Source of the DNA: Planctomycetaceae bacterium
Lineage (GTDB): Bacteria; Planctomycetota; Planctomycetia; Planctomycetales; Planctomycetaceae
Length of the DNA stretch: 64,000 nt
NCBI GenBank assembly: GCA_018699955.1
Contig: JABISG010000054.1
Coordinates: forward strand, 62,001 to 126,000
Reading direction: 5' to 3'
Shown here one piece after another: positions 1 to 9,276 of this stretch (positions within the stretch are counted from its first letter, which is position 1; every line of letters starts with the position of its first letter). The notes under the pieces were generated by a model that was not told where the DNA came from, made no database searches, and was given only the letters and a program-made list of their open reading frames with translations. A program made the translations under genes and the position numbers.

Positions 1-2132
1 GCCAACGTCTTATCGCGCGGCAGACGAATATTGTCCTTCATCCAGAAGTGAGGCATCGGATTATCGAGGGCTGCGAAGTCGGTGCCATCAGTCCGCCGAG
101 TGAACTGGCTTTGTTGGTTGATGAATTCTGAATACGGTTGATCGCGGGGCCGACTGCGCGCCAGAATAATGTCGGCAACAATCTTGTCCCAGCCGACGTT
201 TTCTTGCACTCGCCGTTCGATCCACGCTCGCCATTGCGCGGCCATCGGCTGCGCCATTTCCGTCCCACCCAAATAGCCGGCGTTGCTGCCGGTGAGGTCA
301 CACAACTTCGTCGTCCACCACATCACGTATGCGGGGCGTTGGAGCAATTCTTCAATCTTCTTCGACCGTTTGTCGGGCGAATCGGCGGCGAGGAACTCCC
401 GAAGTTCCTTCAGCGTGGGCAGCGTGCCAACCAGATCGAGGCTGACACGGCGAAGAAACTCTTCGTCGGTGCATAGGGCCGATGGCGTCACGCCCAGCTT
501 CTTCAATTTGGCGACCACGTGTTTGTCAATTGGCGTGGGCGTGGGAACTGCGGGGTATTTGTCGCCAACCTGCTCGCTGACCGGCAACACCGCCTGAGTT
601 GATTCGATGCCGTTGTCGTAGAAGGTAATTATGTAGGCATCGCCCTGGCCGGTGGATGTGACCAGACCGCTGGGGGACACCTTGGCAACCGCATCATTCT
701 TCGACTCGAATCGGGCCAGCGGTGTCACATCTTCGCGTGAGCCGTCGGACCAGACGGAAACGACTCGCAGTTGGACCTCTTCTCCCTCATTCTTGAAAAC
801 GAGTTCCGTCGGCGAAACGTCGAGCCGCATGAACTGCGCCGATTTCTCGCCGACGCTCCTGGCACCACCTTTGATCCAGCGGCGCAACAGATTCTGCTGC
901 CAACTGCCGGGGGAAAACCGCACTCCGCCACCGTGTTCGTCTTCTGAAGTTGGCTTACTCAGAATGAGGCTCTCGTCGGTCTGCTTCAGATCGACACGTT
1001 CGAGCAGGTTCTTGTGGTCCATTTCGAAGTCGTAGCCGAACATCGACAGGCGAAATTCGCCCTGCCCTTGAAACGAACCGTGACACGAACGGCCGTTACA
1101 GCCAAGCCGGCCCAGCAATGGAATTACGTGCCGCTGCAAATCCGGAACCAACTTCGCATCGGCCAACCGTTGTTCAATTGGCGCCTGAATTGCGCCCTCA
1201 TTCGGCGGCGTCTCGGTTGCGTTCGTTGCCCCGACATTGGCTCCACCGTTGGTGTTCGTTTTTGAGGTCGCGGCCAATTCCAACGAGACATACACGCCGG
1301 TCTTCGGCAGGGCGCCGCGCAGCTTGACGATCCCTTCACGCGTGAAACCGGTTTCGTACAGTTCCACATGTTTCAGACTGGGGACGGCGGCGATGACTTT
1401 GACTGCGTCGTTGCCGACGGCGTTGCTGCTGAGACTCAGGCTCTCCAACTTCTCCAACGGTTTCAGGTGGGAAACGCCCGGTCCACCAATCTTGCAATTG
1501 GAGAGATACAGGTGTCGAAGTTTCCCCAAGACGGCAAGATGTGCTAGGCCGTCGTCTGTGATGTTGGTGCCGTCGAGCAACAGCGTTTCCAGGTTTTTCA
1601 GACCGCTGAGTTGTTGCAGTCCGGCATCAGTTATGTCGGTTCGTTCCAGCGACAATGTCGTCAGCTTTTCAAGACCGGCCAAGTGCTTCAGTCCGGCATC
1701 GGTGATAGCGGTATCGGCCAGATACAATCGTTCGAGTTTAGAGAGGTCTTTGAGTGCAGCCAGTCCAGCATCGGTGACAGCCGTTGTCGACAGTAGCAAC
1801 GTGTCGAGATTAGTGAGGCCGGCGACATTTTCGATTCCGGTATCGGTCACCTGCGGACAGACGACGGCCAGGTAGTCGATCTTCGGGAAACTCTGGAGAT
1901 GCTTCAAAGTCTCGTCGGTGACCGATGGTTTGCTGAACCGAATCAGTCGCACCGTGTCGTCTTTGTTGAATTGAACATTCGTCGCGCGCCCGCGGAGCTT
2001 CACCGCGAGTTGTTTCTCTGTCAATTGTTCTTCTGCCGCCGGTTTCTCATCGGCCCAACTTATGTTCGTGGACAACGAGGACAACGCCAGCAAAGCGGCG
2101 ACAACGAACTGCATGGCGGGACGCAAAGGCAT
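1..2132 (-). CDS. LRR + planctomycete cytochrome-type DUF1549 protein (3' end outside window)
   Basis: Read from the ATG at 2132 (AGGGA about 7 bases upstream) the frame stays open to the left edge, giving at least 710 residues. A signal peptide (1-28, ending ISWA) is followed by six or more leucine-rich repeats of the 'L..T.ITDAGL..L' type (about 60-275), then a CX4CH haem-like motif (C345, C350, H351, CNGRSCHG) typical of planctomycete DUF1549/DUF1553 proteins. Next comes a BIG2-like Ig domain (about 435-520) and the start of DUF1549 (from about 530, with FLRRVSLDLVGTLPT). Such proteins are exported and abundant in Planctomycetes; their biochemical role is unknown. DUF1553 should follow to the left. 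The LRR-cytochrome combination suggests an envelope protein that binds a ligand, but that is inference. A second ATG at 2114 is possible. Confidence 0.88.
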   Translation of the reverse strand, partial: MPLRPAMQFVVAALLALSSLSTNISWADEKPAAEEQLTEKQLAVKLRGRATNVQFNKDDTVRLIRFSKPSVTDETLKHLQSFPKIDYLAVVCPQVTDTGIENVAGLTNLDTLLLSTTAVTDAGLAALKDLSKLERLYLADTAITDAGLKHLAGLEKLTTLSLERTDITDAGLQQLSGLKNLETLLLDGTNITDDGLAHLAVLGKLRHLYLSNCKIGGPGVSHLKPLEKLESLSLSSNAVGNDAVKVIAAVPSLKHVELYETGFTREGIVKLRGALPKTGVYVSLELAATSKTNTNGGANVGATNATETPPNEGAIQAPIEQRLADAKLVPDLQRHVIPLLGRLGCNGRSCHGSFQGQGEFRLSMFGYDFEMDHKNLLERVDLKQTDESLILSKPTSEDEHGGGVRFSPGSWQQNLLRRWIKGGARSVGEKSAQFMRLDVSPTELVFKNEGEEVQLRVVSVWSDGSREDVTPLARFESKNDAVAKVSPSGLVTSTGQGDAYIITFYDNGIESTQAVLPVSEQVGDKYPAVPTPTPIDKHVVAKLKKLGVTPSALCTDEEFLRRVSLDLVGTLPTLKELREFLAADSPDKRSKKIEELLQRPAYVMWWTTKLCDLTGSNAGYLGGTEMAQPMAAQWRAWIERRVQENVGWDKIVADIILARSRPRDQPYSEFINQQSQFTRRTDGTDFAALDNPMPHFWMKDNIRLPRDKTL

Positions 2133-2478
2133 GGAATATCCCTGGAGCGCGATGGTGGAGTTGCAGACGACCGTGATGCAGGGAGAGAGACGCATCACTG
2201 GTTGATTATATCAACCAGAAGGTGCATCGTCACCACGGCATGCGAGACCCCCAGGGCGGCTCATTGGTTCTGTTTGCCCAGCATGGCGAAGAGTGGCTGG
2301 GGATTCCATGCGTTTTCGCGTAGGGTTTCGGCGATTGCGTGGACTTCTCGGCTGCAGCGTGCCGCACAATGTCTTGCCGTCGATGAAGATTTCCGAGAGT
2401 GACTCGTAACAACGGAGCCCAAATTTGTAAGAATTTGCAAGAACGACCACAAATCGGCCCCGCAAGCTAACAGAGCAT

Positions 2479-2508
2479 ATTCAATGCCGATCTATTCAAT
2501 GCCGATCT
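2479..2508. repeat. Tandem duplication, 2 x 15 bases
   Basis: The unit ATTCAATGCCGATCT occurs twice head to tail without mismatch in the gap between the LRR/DUF1549 gene and the small membrane protein. No function is evident. Confidence 0.85.
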
Positions 2509-2554
2509 CCGGACAGCCTAGGGGCAGGAAGTCACACTGCAACGAACCCAAAGG

Positions 2555-2590
2555 GGGGTTCGTAGTGACCGCATACATGCGGTTCGATTG
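2555..2590 (+). repeat. Dispersed repeat A, copy 1
   Basis: GGGTTCGTAGTGACCGCATACATGCGGTTCGAT. The core ACCGCATACATGCGGT is a near-perfect palindrome. Related copies occur at 31615-31660 (inverted), 33880-33900 (truncated) and 61288-61320 (inverted), always outside genes. Confidence 0.8.
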
Positions 2591-2610
2591 CTTCCTGCCA
2601 TCGGAATCAA

Positions 2611-3255
2611 CTAACCGTCTCGCACCTTGCCAAACGCGGCCCCAACCCCGCCGCCAACCACTCCCGTCGTCAATCCAATAGCGGCTGGAACAAGCACAAG
2701 ATACAACGCGACAAAATGATTCGTCGTCGAGACCGGTTGCGCGATCTGGCCCTGTTTAACACGCTCCCGTTTGACCTCCACCGACGATGCCCAACCGCTC
2801 GGAGCAAACGGACTGGTTGCCAAAGAAAACCAGAACACCAGCAAACTGCACCCGAAAATCATCCCCACGAAGCCGCCAATCAGTCCCAAACCGCCCGCTG
2901 CACTCAGTACGCCACTTTGTTTGGAGCTCTCCTCGGCGTTCTGATGCGCGGTTGGAGTCTCCGACGTGTTCTCGTCAGACCGTGGCTCGTCTTCGTCTGT
3001 ATTCTTCTTTTGAAACGAAAATCCAGAACCACTCTGCATGCGGAGTTTCCCGGCAATCGCACCGCCGAGTGCAAGCAGCGCGCCAACGCACCACCCACCG
3101 TGAACCCACGGTTGGACGTACACGGCCTTGTTCTCCGGCACGAAGAAGGACGAGCCAATCACACCCGCCAAATTCGCCCCGAGGAATCCCCCCAGCGCCG
3201 TCATCCATATGACGCCATACGCTTTAGCTGTGAGTTTTCCAACGCTCCACCACAT
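2611..3255 (-). CDS. Small polytopic membrane protein, unknown function
   Basis: 214 residues starting MWWSVGKLTAKAYG. Four glycine-rich hydrophobic stretches (about 12-34, 54-74, 112-140 and 178-205) indicate an inner-membrane protein. A charged loop rich in Asp, Glu and Ser (about 80-110) separates segments two and three. Glycine patterns such as GGFVGMIFG and GVVGGGVGAAFG resemble the glycine-zipper helices of small planctomycete membrane proteins, but I do not recognise a named family. The gene stands alone, with gaps of several hundred bases on both sides, and overlapping frames show no competing domain. Function cannot be inferred. Confidence 0.7.
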   Translation of the reverse strand: MWWSVGKLTAKAYGVIWMTALGGFLGANLAGVIGSSFFVPENKAVYVQPWVHGGWCVGALLALGGAIAGKLRMQSGSGFSFQKKNTDEDEPRSDENTSETPTAHQNAEESSKQSGVLSAAGGLGLIGGFVGMIFGCSLLVFWFSLATSPFAPSGWASSVEVKRERVKQGQIAQPVSTTNHFVALYLVLVPAAIGLTTGVVGGGVGAAFGKVRDG

Positions 3256-3619
3256 CTACGTCTTCCCTTTTTTGATTCCCGCCGAACATTCGCTGCCAAC
3301 GAACTCCGTCGGTTGTTGGATCAACGATTTACGAGAATTGCTTCCGCGTGGGGCGAGAGAGTGCCTGGGGGCGACTCTTCGAGTACGCGAGTGCACGTTC
3401 TGGCAGCTACGCGCCGAAGACTCCGCTTCGACTTCAGCCACGTTGTCCGTTGACACACGAGAACGGAGGGATTTTACCACGGATTACGCGGATGGGTACG
3501 GATAAAACTTGCAGCAACGGCCGCATGGTCACTGGTGTCGGCGAACTAGGGTTGATTTCATGCCCGAGATAGTTGTGCCAGTCTCCATGTCCGGACTTTG
3601 TCGCGTCGCGTCGCAATCG
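3256..3619. other. Intergenic region with a CACGGATTACGCGGAT-type repeat
   Basis: No supportable gene. At about 3474-3505 there is TTTTACCACGGATTACGCGGATGGGTACGGATAA, resembling a 'CACGGATTACACGGAT' sequence that recurs between genes in many environmental bacteria (from memory, not searched). The rest may hold the promoter of the membrane protein at 2611-3255. Confidence 0.5.
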
Positions 3620-5305
3620 TCAGGGAGTGGGCTTTGTTGCCGCCTCGCGGAAGACAAACAGCACGCGGACGGGGGCTACTCGGCCTGGTTCGGCTTTCGT
3701 CGGCTTGGCATAAAACGCACTCTCCGGCGGGAGACTCGAAGCGATTTCCCCCGCCTTGCCGGTTGTTTCTGCTCGGCTTTCCGGCGCCTGCAGCTTCTGT
3801 AGCTCAGCCGTCTTCGGCAGGGGAGCCAACTGCACCCGCAACTGAAACGATGAGACTCCGTCAACACCGGCATCGGCAAACCGCTTGATCAAATCTGTGC
3901 GTTCGCCCTGCTTGTCGCGTTTGTCTTTTGACTTCGTGCTGTCGCTCGCAGATTCCGATTGCCCCAACGCCTTTGACTTGCGGCGCAACGACCGCGGCGA
4001 ACCGGTCGGCGTGTCTTTGCGAGAAGCGTTCTTTTCGGTTAGAGCCGGAACTTTGTTGCGGAACCGCTGTTCCACGGCACCAATCTTTTTTTCGTCCTTG
4101 GCCGTGGCATCCAATCGACTGAACAGTTGCCGGCGCGATTGTCCCAAATCTGCCACTTCGATTTGTAATTCATCCACCGGCGGCTTGGGATGCAGCTCCG
4201 CAAAGATTTTGTCGTGCAGCAAATCCTTCAACGCCGAGGTAAATCGATCAGGTGTCGTTTCGACATAAACGGCAAACAGCCGTTCGGGTTGCTTGGCAGC
4301 ATCGTTGTTCTTCGCACCGCTTTCGTCGGCGGGATTGTCTTTCTTGCCGCCTGTCGGTTTTCCTTCGACAGCCGAACTTTCTTTAGGCTCGACATCGTTC
4401 TCCACCATGTGCGCCGGAATATCGTTACGCGCCAACAACACCTGCATCTGATTCAGGGCCTGTTTGACATCGACGACGGTGACCATGTAGGTCGTTACCT
4501 TCGTTTCCGATGTGCTGAAAAACTGTAAGACGTCGCCTTGCCGCGCGTTCTGCAGGAGGTCGGCATTGAACGATAAGGCTTCCTTGGCAGCAATGGAAGG
4601 TGCGCCGCCCTTTCCCGGTTGTCCTGGAAGCGACTCGGGCTCACCGCCGGCCAATCGTCCCGCACTTCTCGTCTCGGCCGGAGCGGAGGGAACTGCTCCG
4701 CGCTTGAAACTCCGTGCGATCTCTGGTCGCGCGCCCGCCGGTGCACCGGCCATTGGACTCTCGGCCATCGGCAGGTCACCCCTTCCGAATGCGACTTGCT
4801 CGTTCGGCGAACTCTTGTCGAAGGCCATCGGCTGGGGACTGGATTCGGCAATCTCAAATTGGTCATCCCCGAATTGGGACGTTCGATTATCGGCGACAAT
4901 GGTCCCGCCGGGGGAAGCATCGACGACGGACGAGGCGGTTGGCCCCGATGTCATCGTCGGCAACATCTGCACCGCGACGAGCACAGCAGCGGCGGCCGCG
5001 GCGATGCTGCCGATCACCGTCATCCAGGACTTTGAACTGACCTTTGACGCGACGGGCGGAGCGATGTCTGTCGGTAGCAATGTCTCACGTTCTGCCTGCC
5101 GCATGACCGCGGGCAACAACTCCACTGGAGCCGGTTCGGTCGGCAGCGATTTCACCAATTCAGAAAGCTCGGCAACCCCGTCGATGTCGCGACGGGCATC
5201 GACCGATTCTTCCAGCATTTGCTCTGCGCGCTGCCGATCTTCCGGCGATAGTTCACCGTCAAAGTAAGCCGACAGTAATTCGTGTTTGTTCGATTCGTTC
5301 GACAT
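3620..5305 (-). CDS. Anti-sigma factor-like membrane protein with large C-terminal domain
   Basis: 561 residues. The N-terminus (HELLSAYFDGELSPEDRQ, residues 8-25) matches the anti-sigma domain seen in RseA and zinc-finger anti-sigma proteins, but no HX3CX2C zinc site is present. A single transmembrane helix (about 94-115, alanine- and valine-rich after SKSWMT) follows. The remaining 440 residues should be extracytoplasmic: low-complexity Pro/Ala/Gly segments, then two related blocks that both contain 'FQLRVQL' or 'YMVTVVDVKQAL'-like strands, which may be duplicated domains. It lies 40 bases downstream of an ECF sigma gene on the same strand, so it is the likely membrane regulator of that sigma factor. 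What the outer domain senses is unknown. The start ATG at 5305 fits the family's short N-terminus. Confidence 0.82.
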   Translation of the reverse strand: MSNESNKHELLSAYFDGELSPEDRQRAEQMLEESVDARRDIDGVAELSELVKSLPTEPAPVELLPAVMRQAERETLLPTDIAPPVASKVSSKSWMTVIGSIAAAAAAVLVAVQMLPTMTSGPTASSVVDASPGGTIVADNRTSQFGDDQFEIAESSPQPMAFDKSSPNEQVAFGRGDLPMAESPMAGAPAGARPEIARSFKRGAVPSAPAETRSAGRLAGGEPESLPGQPGKGGAPSIAAKEALSFNADLLQNARQGDVLQFFSTSETKVTTYMVTVVDVKQALNQMQVLLARNDIPAHMVENDVEPKESSAVEGKPTGGKKDNPADESGAKNNDAAKQPERLFAVYVETTPDRFTSALKDLLHDKIFAELHPKPPVDELQIEVADLGQSRRQLFSRLDATAKDEKKIGAVEQRFRNKVPALTEKNASRKDTPTGSPRSLRRKSKALGQSESASDSTKSKDKRDKQGERTDLIKRFADAGVDGVSSFQLRVQLAPLPKTAELQKLQAPESRAETTGKAGEIASSLPPESAFYAKPTKAEPGRVAPVRVLFVFREAATKPTP

Positions 5306-5345
5306 GGCATTTGGCCCGAGGTTGTTCGCGTTTTCGCTTGCGACG

Positions 5346-5921
5346 CTATTGAACTTCGGCTTTGAAAAGGATTCTGAGTTTCTCCCGCATCTCGCTTCGC
5401 GCCCGATGAATCCGACTCCGCACCGTACCGACGGGACAACCGACGATCTCGGCGATTTCTTCGTATTTCAAGCCTTCCATTTCCTTCAGCACCAACACCG
5501 TGCGGAACTCTTCGGAGAGTTCCGCGAGCGCCGTCTGGACCATTTGCTGTCGCTCCGACAGCTCGATGGCATGCGATGGTTGTGAGTCAGGATGGAAATC
5601 GGTGGGTTCTTCGCCGGACTGCTCGCGGGCCAAATCGACCGATGCGGTCATCCGTCGCGTTTTTCGTTTTTCGCTGATCGCAGCATTCATGGCTATGCGA
5701 AATAACCAGGAATAAAAGGCCGAGTTGCCGCGAAAGGTATGAAGTTTTTGGAATGCGTGAACAAATGCCTGCTGTGAGACATCGCGCGCATCGTCCGCCG
5801 AGCCGAGAACTTTCGCCAGGGTGTTGTACAAACGATCCTGGTGTCGCACGACCAACTGGCCGAACGCGTCGGTTTTCCCAGCCAAACAGGCTTTGATCAA
5901 CTCTGTATCGTGGATATTCAC
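5346..5921 (-). CDS. ECF RNA polymerase sigma factor (RpoE-like)
   Basis: Sigma-70 region 2 is clear (LVVRHQDRLYNTLAKVL, DDARDVSQQAF, SAFYSWLFRIAMNAA) and region 4 carries the helix-turn-helix (LSEEFRTVLVLKEMEG, YEEIAEIVGCPVGTVRSR), with a short acidic linker between them. I prefer the GTG at 5921 (191 residues, normal ECF length, beginning VNIHDTELIKACLAG). A TTG at 6041 would add 40 residues unlike any sigma factor, and the TTGACA there could instead be a -35 box. It is co-oriented with the anti-sigma-like gene 40 bases downstream, the usual sigma/anti-sigma operon order, so activity is probably released by an envelope signal. Confidence 0.9.
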   Translation of the reverse strand: MNIHDTELIKACLAGKTDAFGQLVVRHQDRLYNTLAKVLGSADDARDVSQQAFVHAFQKLHTFRGNSAFYSWLFRIAMNAAISEKRKTRRMTASVDLAREQSGEEPTDFHPDSQPSHAIELSERQQMVQTALAELSEEFRTVLVLKEMEGLKYEEIAEIVGCPVGTVRSRIHRARSEMREKLRILFKAEVQ

Positions 5922-6100
5922 TGCAGGTGAAGCTACGACGCATGAGGTGTTACGGAAGTTCCCCGTATTCCCGGAAATACCCAGACCGGGCGAGAAACCG
6001 AGGTGCGCCCACATCGTCACCGCTGGGAGGCGATCTGTCAAGATGTTGTGACAAGGGTGTTACACAGTGGACCGGACACCTCGGCGCCGCCCGCGCATCA

Positions 6101-6118
6101 GTGGGCTTACGCCCACCG
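6101..6118. repeat. Palindromic repeat F, copy 1 (aldolase 3' end)
   Basis: GTGGGCTTACGCCCAC forms a six-base-pair hairpin a few bases beyond the aldolase stop codon. A similar element lies 3' of the GDPD gene at 56666-56688. It could act as a terminator or 3'-stabilising hairpin. Confidence 0.7.
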
Positions 6119-6124
6119 CTCGCC

Positions 6125-7159
<1,035 letters not shown>

Positions 7160-7444
7160 GGTAGACTCACATCCGTCATCTGAAAAAAATGAGAAAAAAT
7201 TTGGCAATAGCTGCGACTTAACGCGTCGCAGACGTCGGCGATGCGCGCACCACAACCAATTTCGGCGAAAACAACCGATCTGTTCTGATGTATCAGGTTC
7301 TGAAGGTTCCTACAAGTGGACGGATCGAGAACTGCTTCACCTCACTTTTCGCGGGAAATTCGACGGTGCGTTGCATCGCGGTCAGATTCCGGCAACACTG
7401 TTATCGAATCGTGAAACAATAGCATCTTGCTAGGGAGAGACATC

Positions 7445-8368
7445 ATGCGGCTTTGTCGTTTTCAACATGCCGGAGCAGACCAAGCCGGTTTTTACAACGA
7501 CGACTCGGTCATTCCGCTTTCGCAGGCGGCCGCGGCCCACGGAGTCGAACTACCGGAATCGGATTGCCTGCTCGGCCTGCTTCCCGGCGGCGCTTCGCGG
7601 GATGCGGTCACAAAGCTGCAGGGGGAATTGACCGACGACGAGAAATCCTCGCTTTCGATTCCGCTGGCCGATGTGAAGCTGCTCGTTCCTGTGCCAAGCC
7701 CTAGCAAGCTACTGCTATTGGCCGGCAACTATTCCAAGCACATTGAGGAAGGGGGCGGAAAGGCGTCGGAACGAGAGCAGACTTTTCCTTACGTCTTCAT
7801 GAAACCCCCGCAGACAACACTCACCCATCCCGGTGACCCGGTTCGCATTCCGGAAGTCTCGCCCGATCACATCGACTGGGAGCTGGAATTGGCCGTGATT
7901 ATCGGCCGTGAATGCAAAGGGGTTTCCGAAGCCGACGCGCTGAATTATGTTGCCGGCTACACGGTGATCAACGACATTTCCGATCGGAAGTTCAAGCCGA
8001 ATCCAGGACGGGAAGAGCGCGACAAGGATGGTTTCTTCGATTGGCTGCACGGAAAATGGCACGACACGTTTTGCCCGATGGGGCCGTGTGTGCTGCCCGC
8101 CGACGAACAAGCCGACCCGCAGACTCTCGATGTCAAGCTGTGCGTCAACGGCGAGGTGGAGCAGGACGGTTCGACCGCTGAAATGATCTTTCCCGTCGCA
8201 GCGGTGGTTGAATTCATTTCGAGTTTCATCACGCTGATGCCCGGCGACGTCATTTCAACCGGCACAACGGCCGGCGTGGGAGCAGCGAAGAACAAGTACC
8301 TCAAAGCGGGCGATTTGCTGGAAGCGCAAATCGAAAACATCGGCGTGCTGCGAAACCCCGTCGAGTAG
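7445..8368 (+). CDS. Fumarylacetoacetate hydrolase-family protein
   Basis: 307 residues from the ATG at 7445, preceded by AGGGAGA at a suitable spacing; six further codons upstream are open but unlikely. The C-terminal two thirds match the FAH fold: DHIDWELELAVIIGREC contains the metal-binding Glu residues, GYTVINDISDRKF is the conserved Asp region, and MPGDVISTGTTAGVG is the C-terminal signature. Members hydrolyse or decarboxylate acylpyruvates and related 2-keto acids, or act as ureidoglycolate lyases; the substrate cannot be told from sequence. The N-terminal 90 residues match the usual leader domain of the ureidoglycolate lyase/YcgM branch. A strong hairpin follows at 8458-8498. Confidence 0.88.
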   Translation: MRLCRFQHAGADQAGFYNDDSVIPLSQAAAAHGVELPESDCLLGLLPGGASRDAVTKLQGELTDDEKSSLSIPLADVKLLVPVPSPSKLLLLAGNYSKHIEEGGGKASEREQTFPYVFMKPPQTTLTHPGDPVRIPEVSPDHIDWELELAVIIGRECKGVSEADALNYVAGYTVINDISDRKFKPNPGREERDKDGFFDWLHGKWHDTFCPMGPCVLPADEQADPQTLDVKLCVNGEVEQDGSTAEMIFPVAAVVEFISSFITLMPGDVISTGTTAGVGAAKNKYLKAGDLLEAQIENIGVLRNPVE

Positions 8369-8426
8369 TCGTGAGGTGATGAGACACCGCTTGTTGCGAT
8401 CTCGCGGCGTCCGAATGTTTCATGGA

Positions 8427-8445
8427 CCGCTAAACCGCAAGCGAC
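8427..8445 (+). repeat. Repeat D, copy 1
   Basis: ACCGCTAAACCGCAAGCGA. The same core, GCTAAACCGCAAGCG, recurs at 16001-16020 (inverted), 16039-16058, 29732-29751 and, with one change, 57574-57592, always between genes. Confidence 0.75.
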
Positions 8446-8457
8446 ATTCGTGAAAGA

Positions 8458-8498
8458 ACAACGGCCCGGCCTCCTGGAAATGGATGCCGGGCCGTTGT
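8458..8498 (+). terminator. Strong stem-loop between convergent genes
   Basis: ACAACGGCCCGGC and GCCGGGCCGTTGT form a perfect 13-base-pair GC-rich stem with a 15-base loop. It lies 90 bases after the FAH-family stop and 40 bases beyond the opposing gene's stop. The AACA before the stem and TTGTGATTG after it give only weak U-runs, so it is best read as a bidirectional intrinsic terminator. Confidence 0.8.
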
Positions 8499-8537
8499 GA
8501 TTGACCGTTGGTCGAATTGTCGTGGCCGCGTTCGCCC

Positions 8538-9062
8538 TTACTGCATCGGTTGGCGGAACGGGAAGGCATCGACGATTGTCATTTGCACGGGCGGCTGTTT
8601 GCCGCGCGTTGCATTGTACGGAAACCCGTAGGCGTGGATTTTTCCCGAGCTGAGTTCGCCGATGTATATCACGCCGTTGGCCCAGGTCACGCGGCCTCTT
8701 GCCGGCAACTGGGAAACCCCCGTGACAAGTGCGTAGTGCGGATCGCCCTTGGTTGGATCGACGCCGAAATCGGCAGCAACGTCGCGGTAGTAAAAGTTGG
8801 TGAATGTGCCACTGCGGCTGTTCAGAACGGCCCCCTGCAAACGGCCAGTAACGTAGTCCAGCACGAACACGGCGTCCTGCTTGTCCGCCACGCCAGCCAG
8901 GTTAATGTCGCGCGCGGCGACGGTAATCATGCCGAAGTTTTTATCTCGGTCGGATGTGGCGGCCGACAACGGCTGATGCGGCCAGAACGTGGACAGACAC
9001 AAGCCGGCCAACAGACCAAAGGCCAGCAAGGCGATGCGATTGTCGGTGAGTCGATTCGACAC
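8538..9062 (-). CDS. Small exported or membrane-anchored protein, unknown
   Basis: 174 residues from a GTG at 9062; GGAGG eight bases upstream decides this start over an ATG at 9128. One hydrophobic helix (NRIALLAFGLLAGLCLSTFW, about residues 9-28) is a signal peptide or anchor. The remainder looks like a compact beta-rich domain (MITVAARDINLAGVADKQDAVFVLDYVTG, then GVIYIGELSSGKIHAYGFP). I recall similar short proteins in other planctomycetes but cannot name a family. It converges on the FAH-family gene and shares its terminator. Confidence 0.72.
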   Translation of the reverse strand: MSNRLTDNRIALLAFGLLAGLCLSTFWPHQPLSAATSDRDKNFGMITVAARDINLAGVADKQDAVFVLDYVTGRLQGAVLNSRSGTFTNFYYRDVAADFGVDPTKGDPHYALVTGVSQLPARGRVTWANGVIYIGELSSGKIHAYGFPYNATRGKQPPVQMTIVDAFPFRQPMQ

Positions 9063-9276
9063 GGCGAAGACCTCCGTTTGCGATATGAAAGAGTGACGGG
9101 AAGTGGGCAACTGGCAGCACACCGGCAACCCGGCCCGCAGCCGTTACTCTACCCGGTTGTCGTCAGCGAAACCAGCCTTCTTTGCACTCAAGCACGTTCC
9201 GGGGAACATGCGATCCACATTCACCTCGCCCGACCGGCATTTCTCGCCGGTTGTTGTCATTGCTGATCGCTAAACA

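Larger units (their letters stand above)
2133..2610. other. Intergenic region with tandem and dispersed repeats
   Basis: No convincing coding frame. It contains the probable promoter region of the LRR/DUF1549 gene, a perfect 15-base tandem duplication at 2479-2508 (unit ATTCAATGCCGATCT), and one copy of the dispersed palindromic repeat A at 2555-2590. Confidence 0.6.

Noticed and set aside
5922-6041. TTG start of the ECF sigma factor at 6041
   Set aside because: The 40 added residues do not look like a sigma N-terminus and TTGACA there may be a promoter element; not fully excluded.
8458-8498. Riboswitch
   Set aside because: A simple perfect GC stem between convergent genes with no conserved aptamer motif; a terminator is the better reading.
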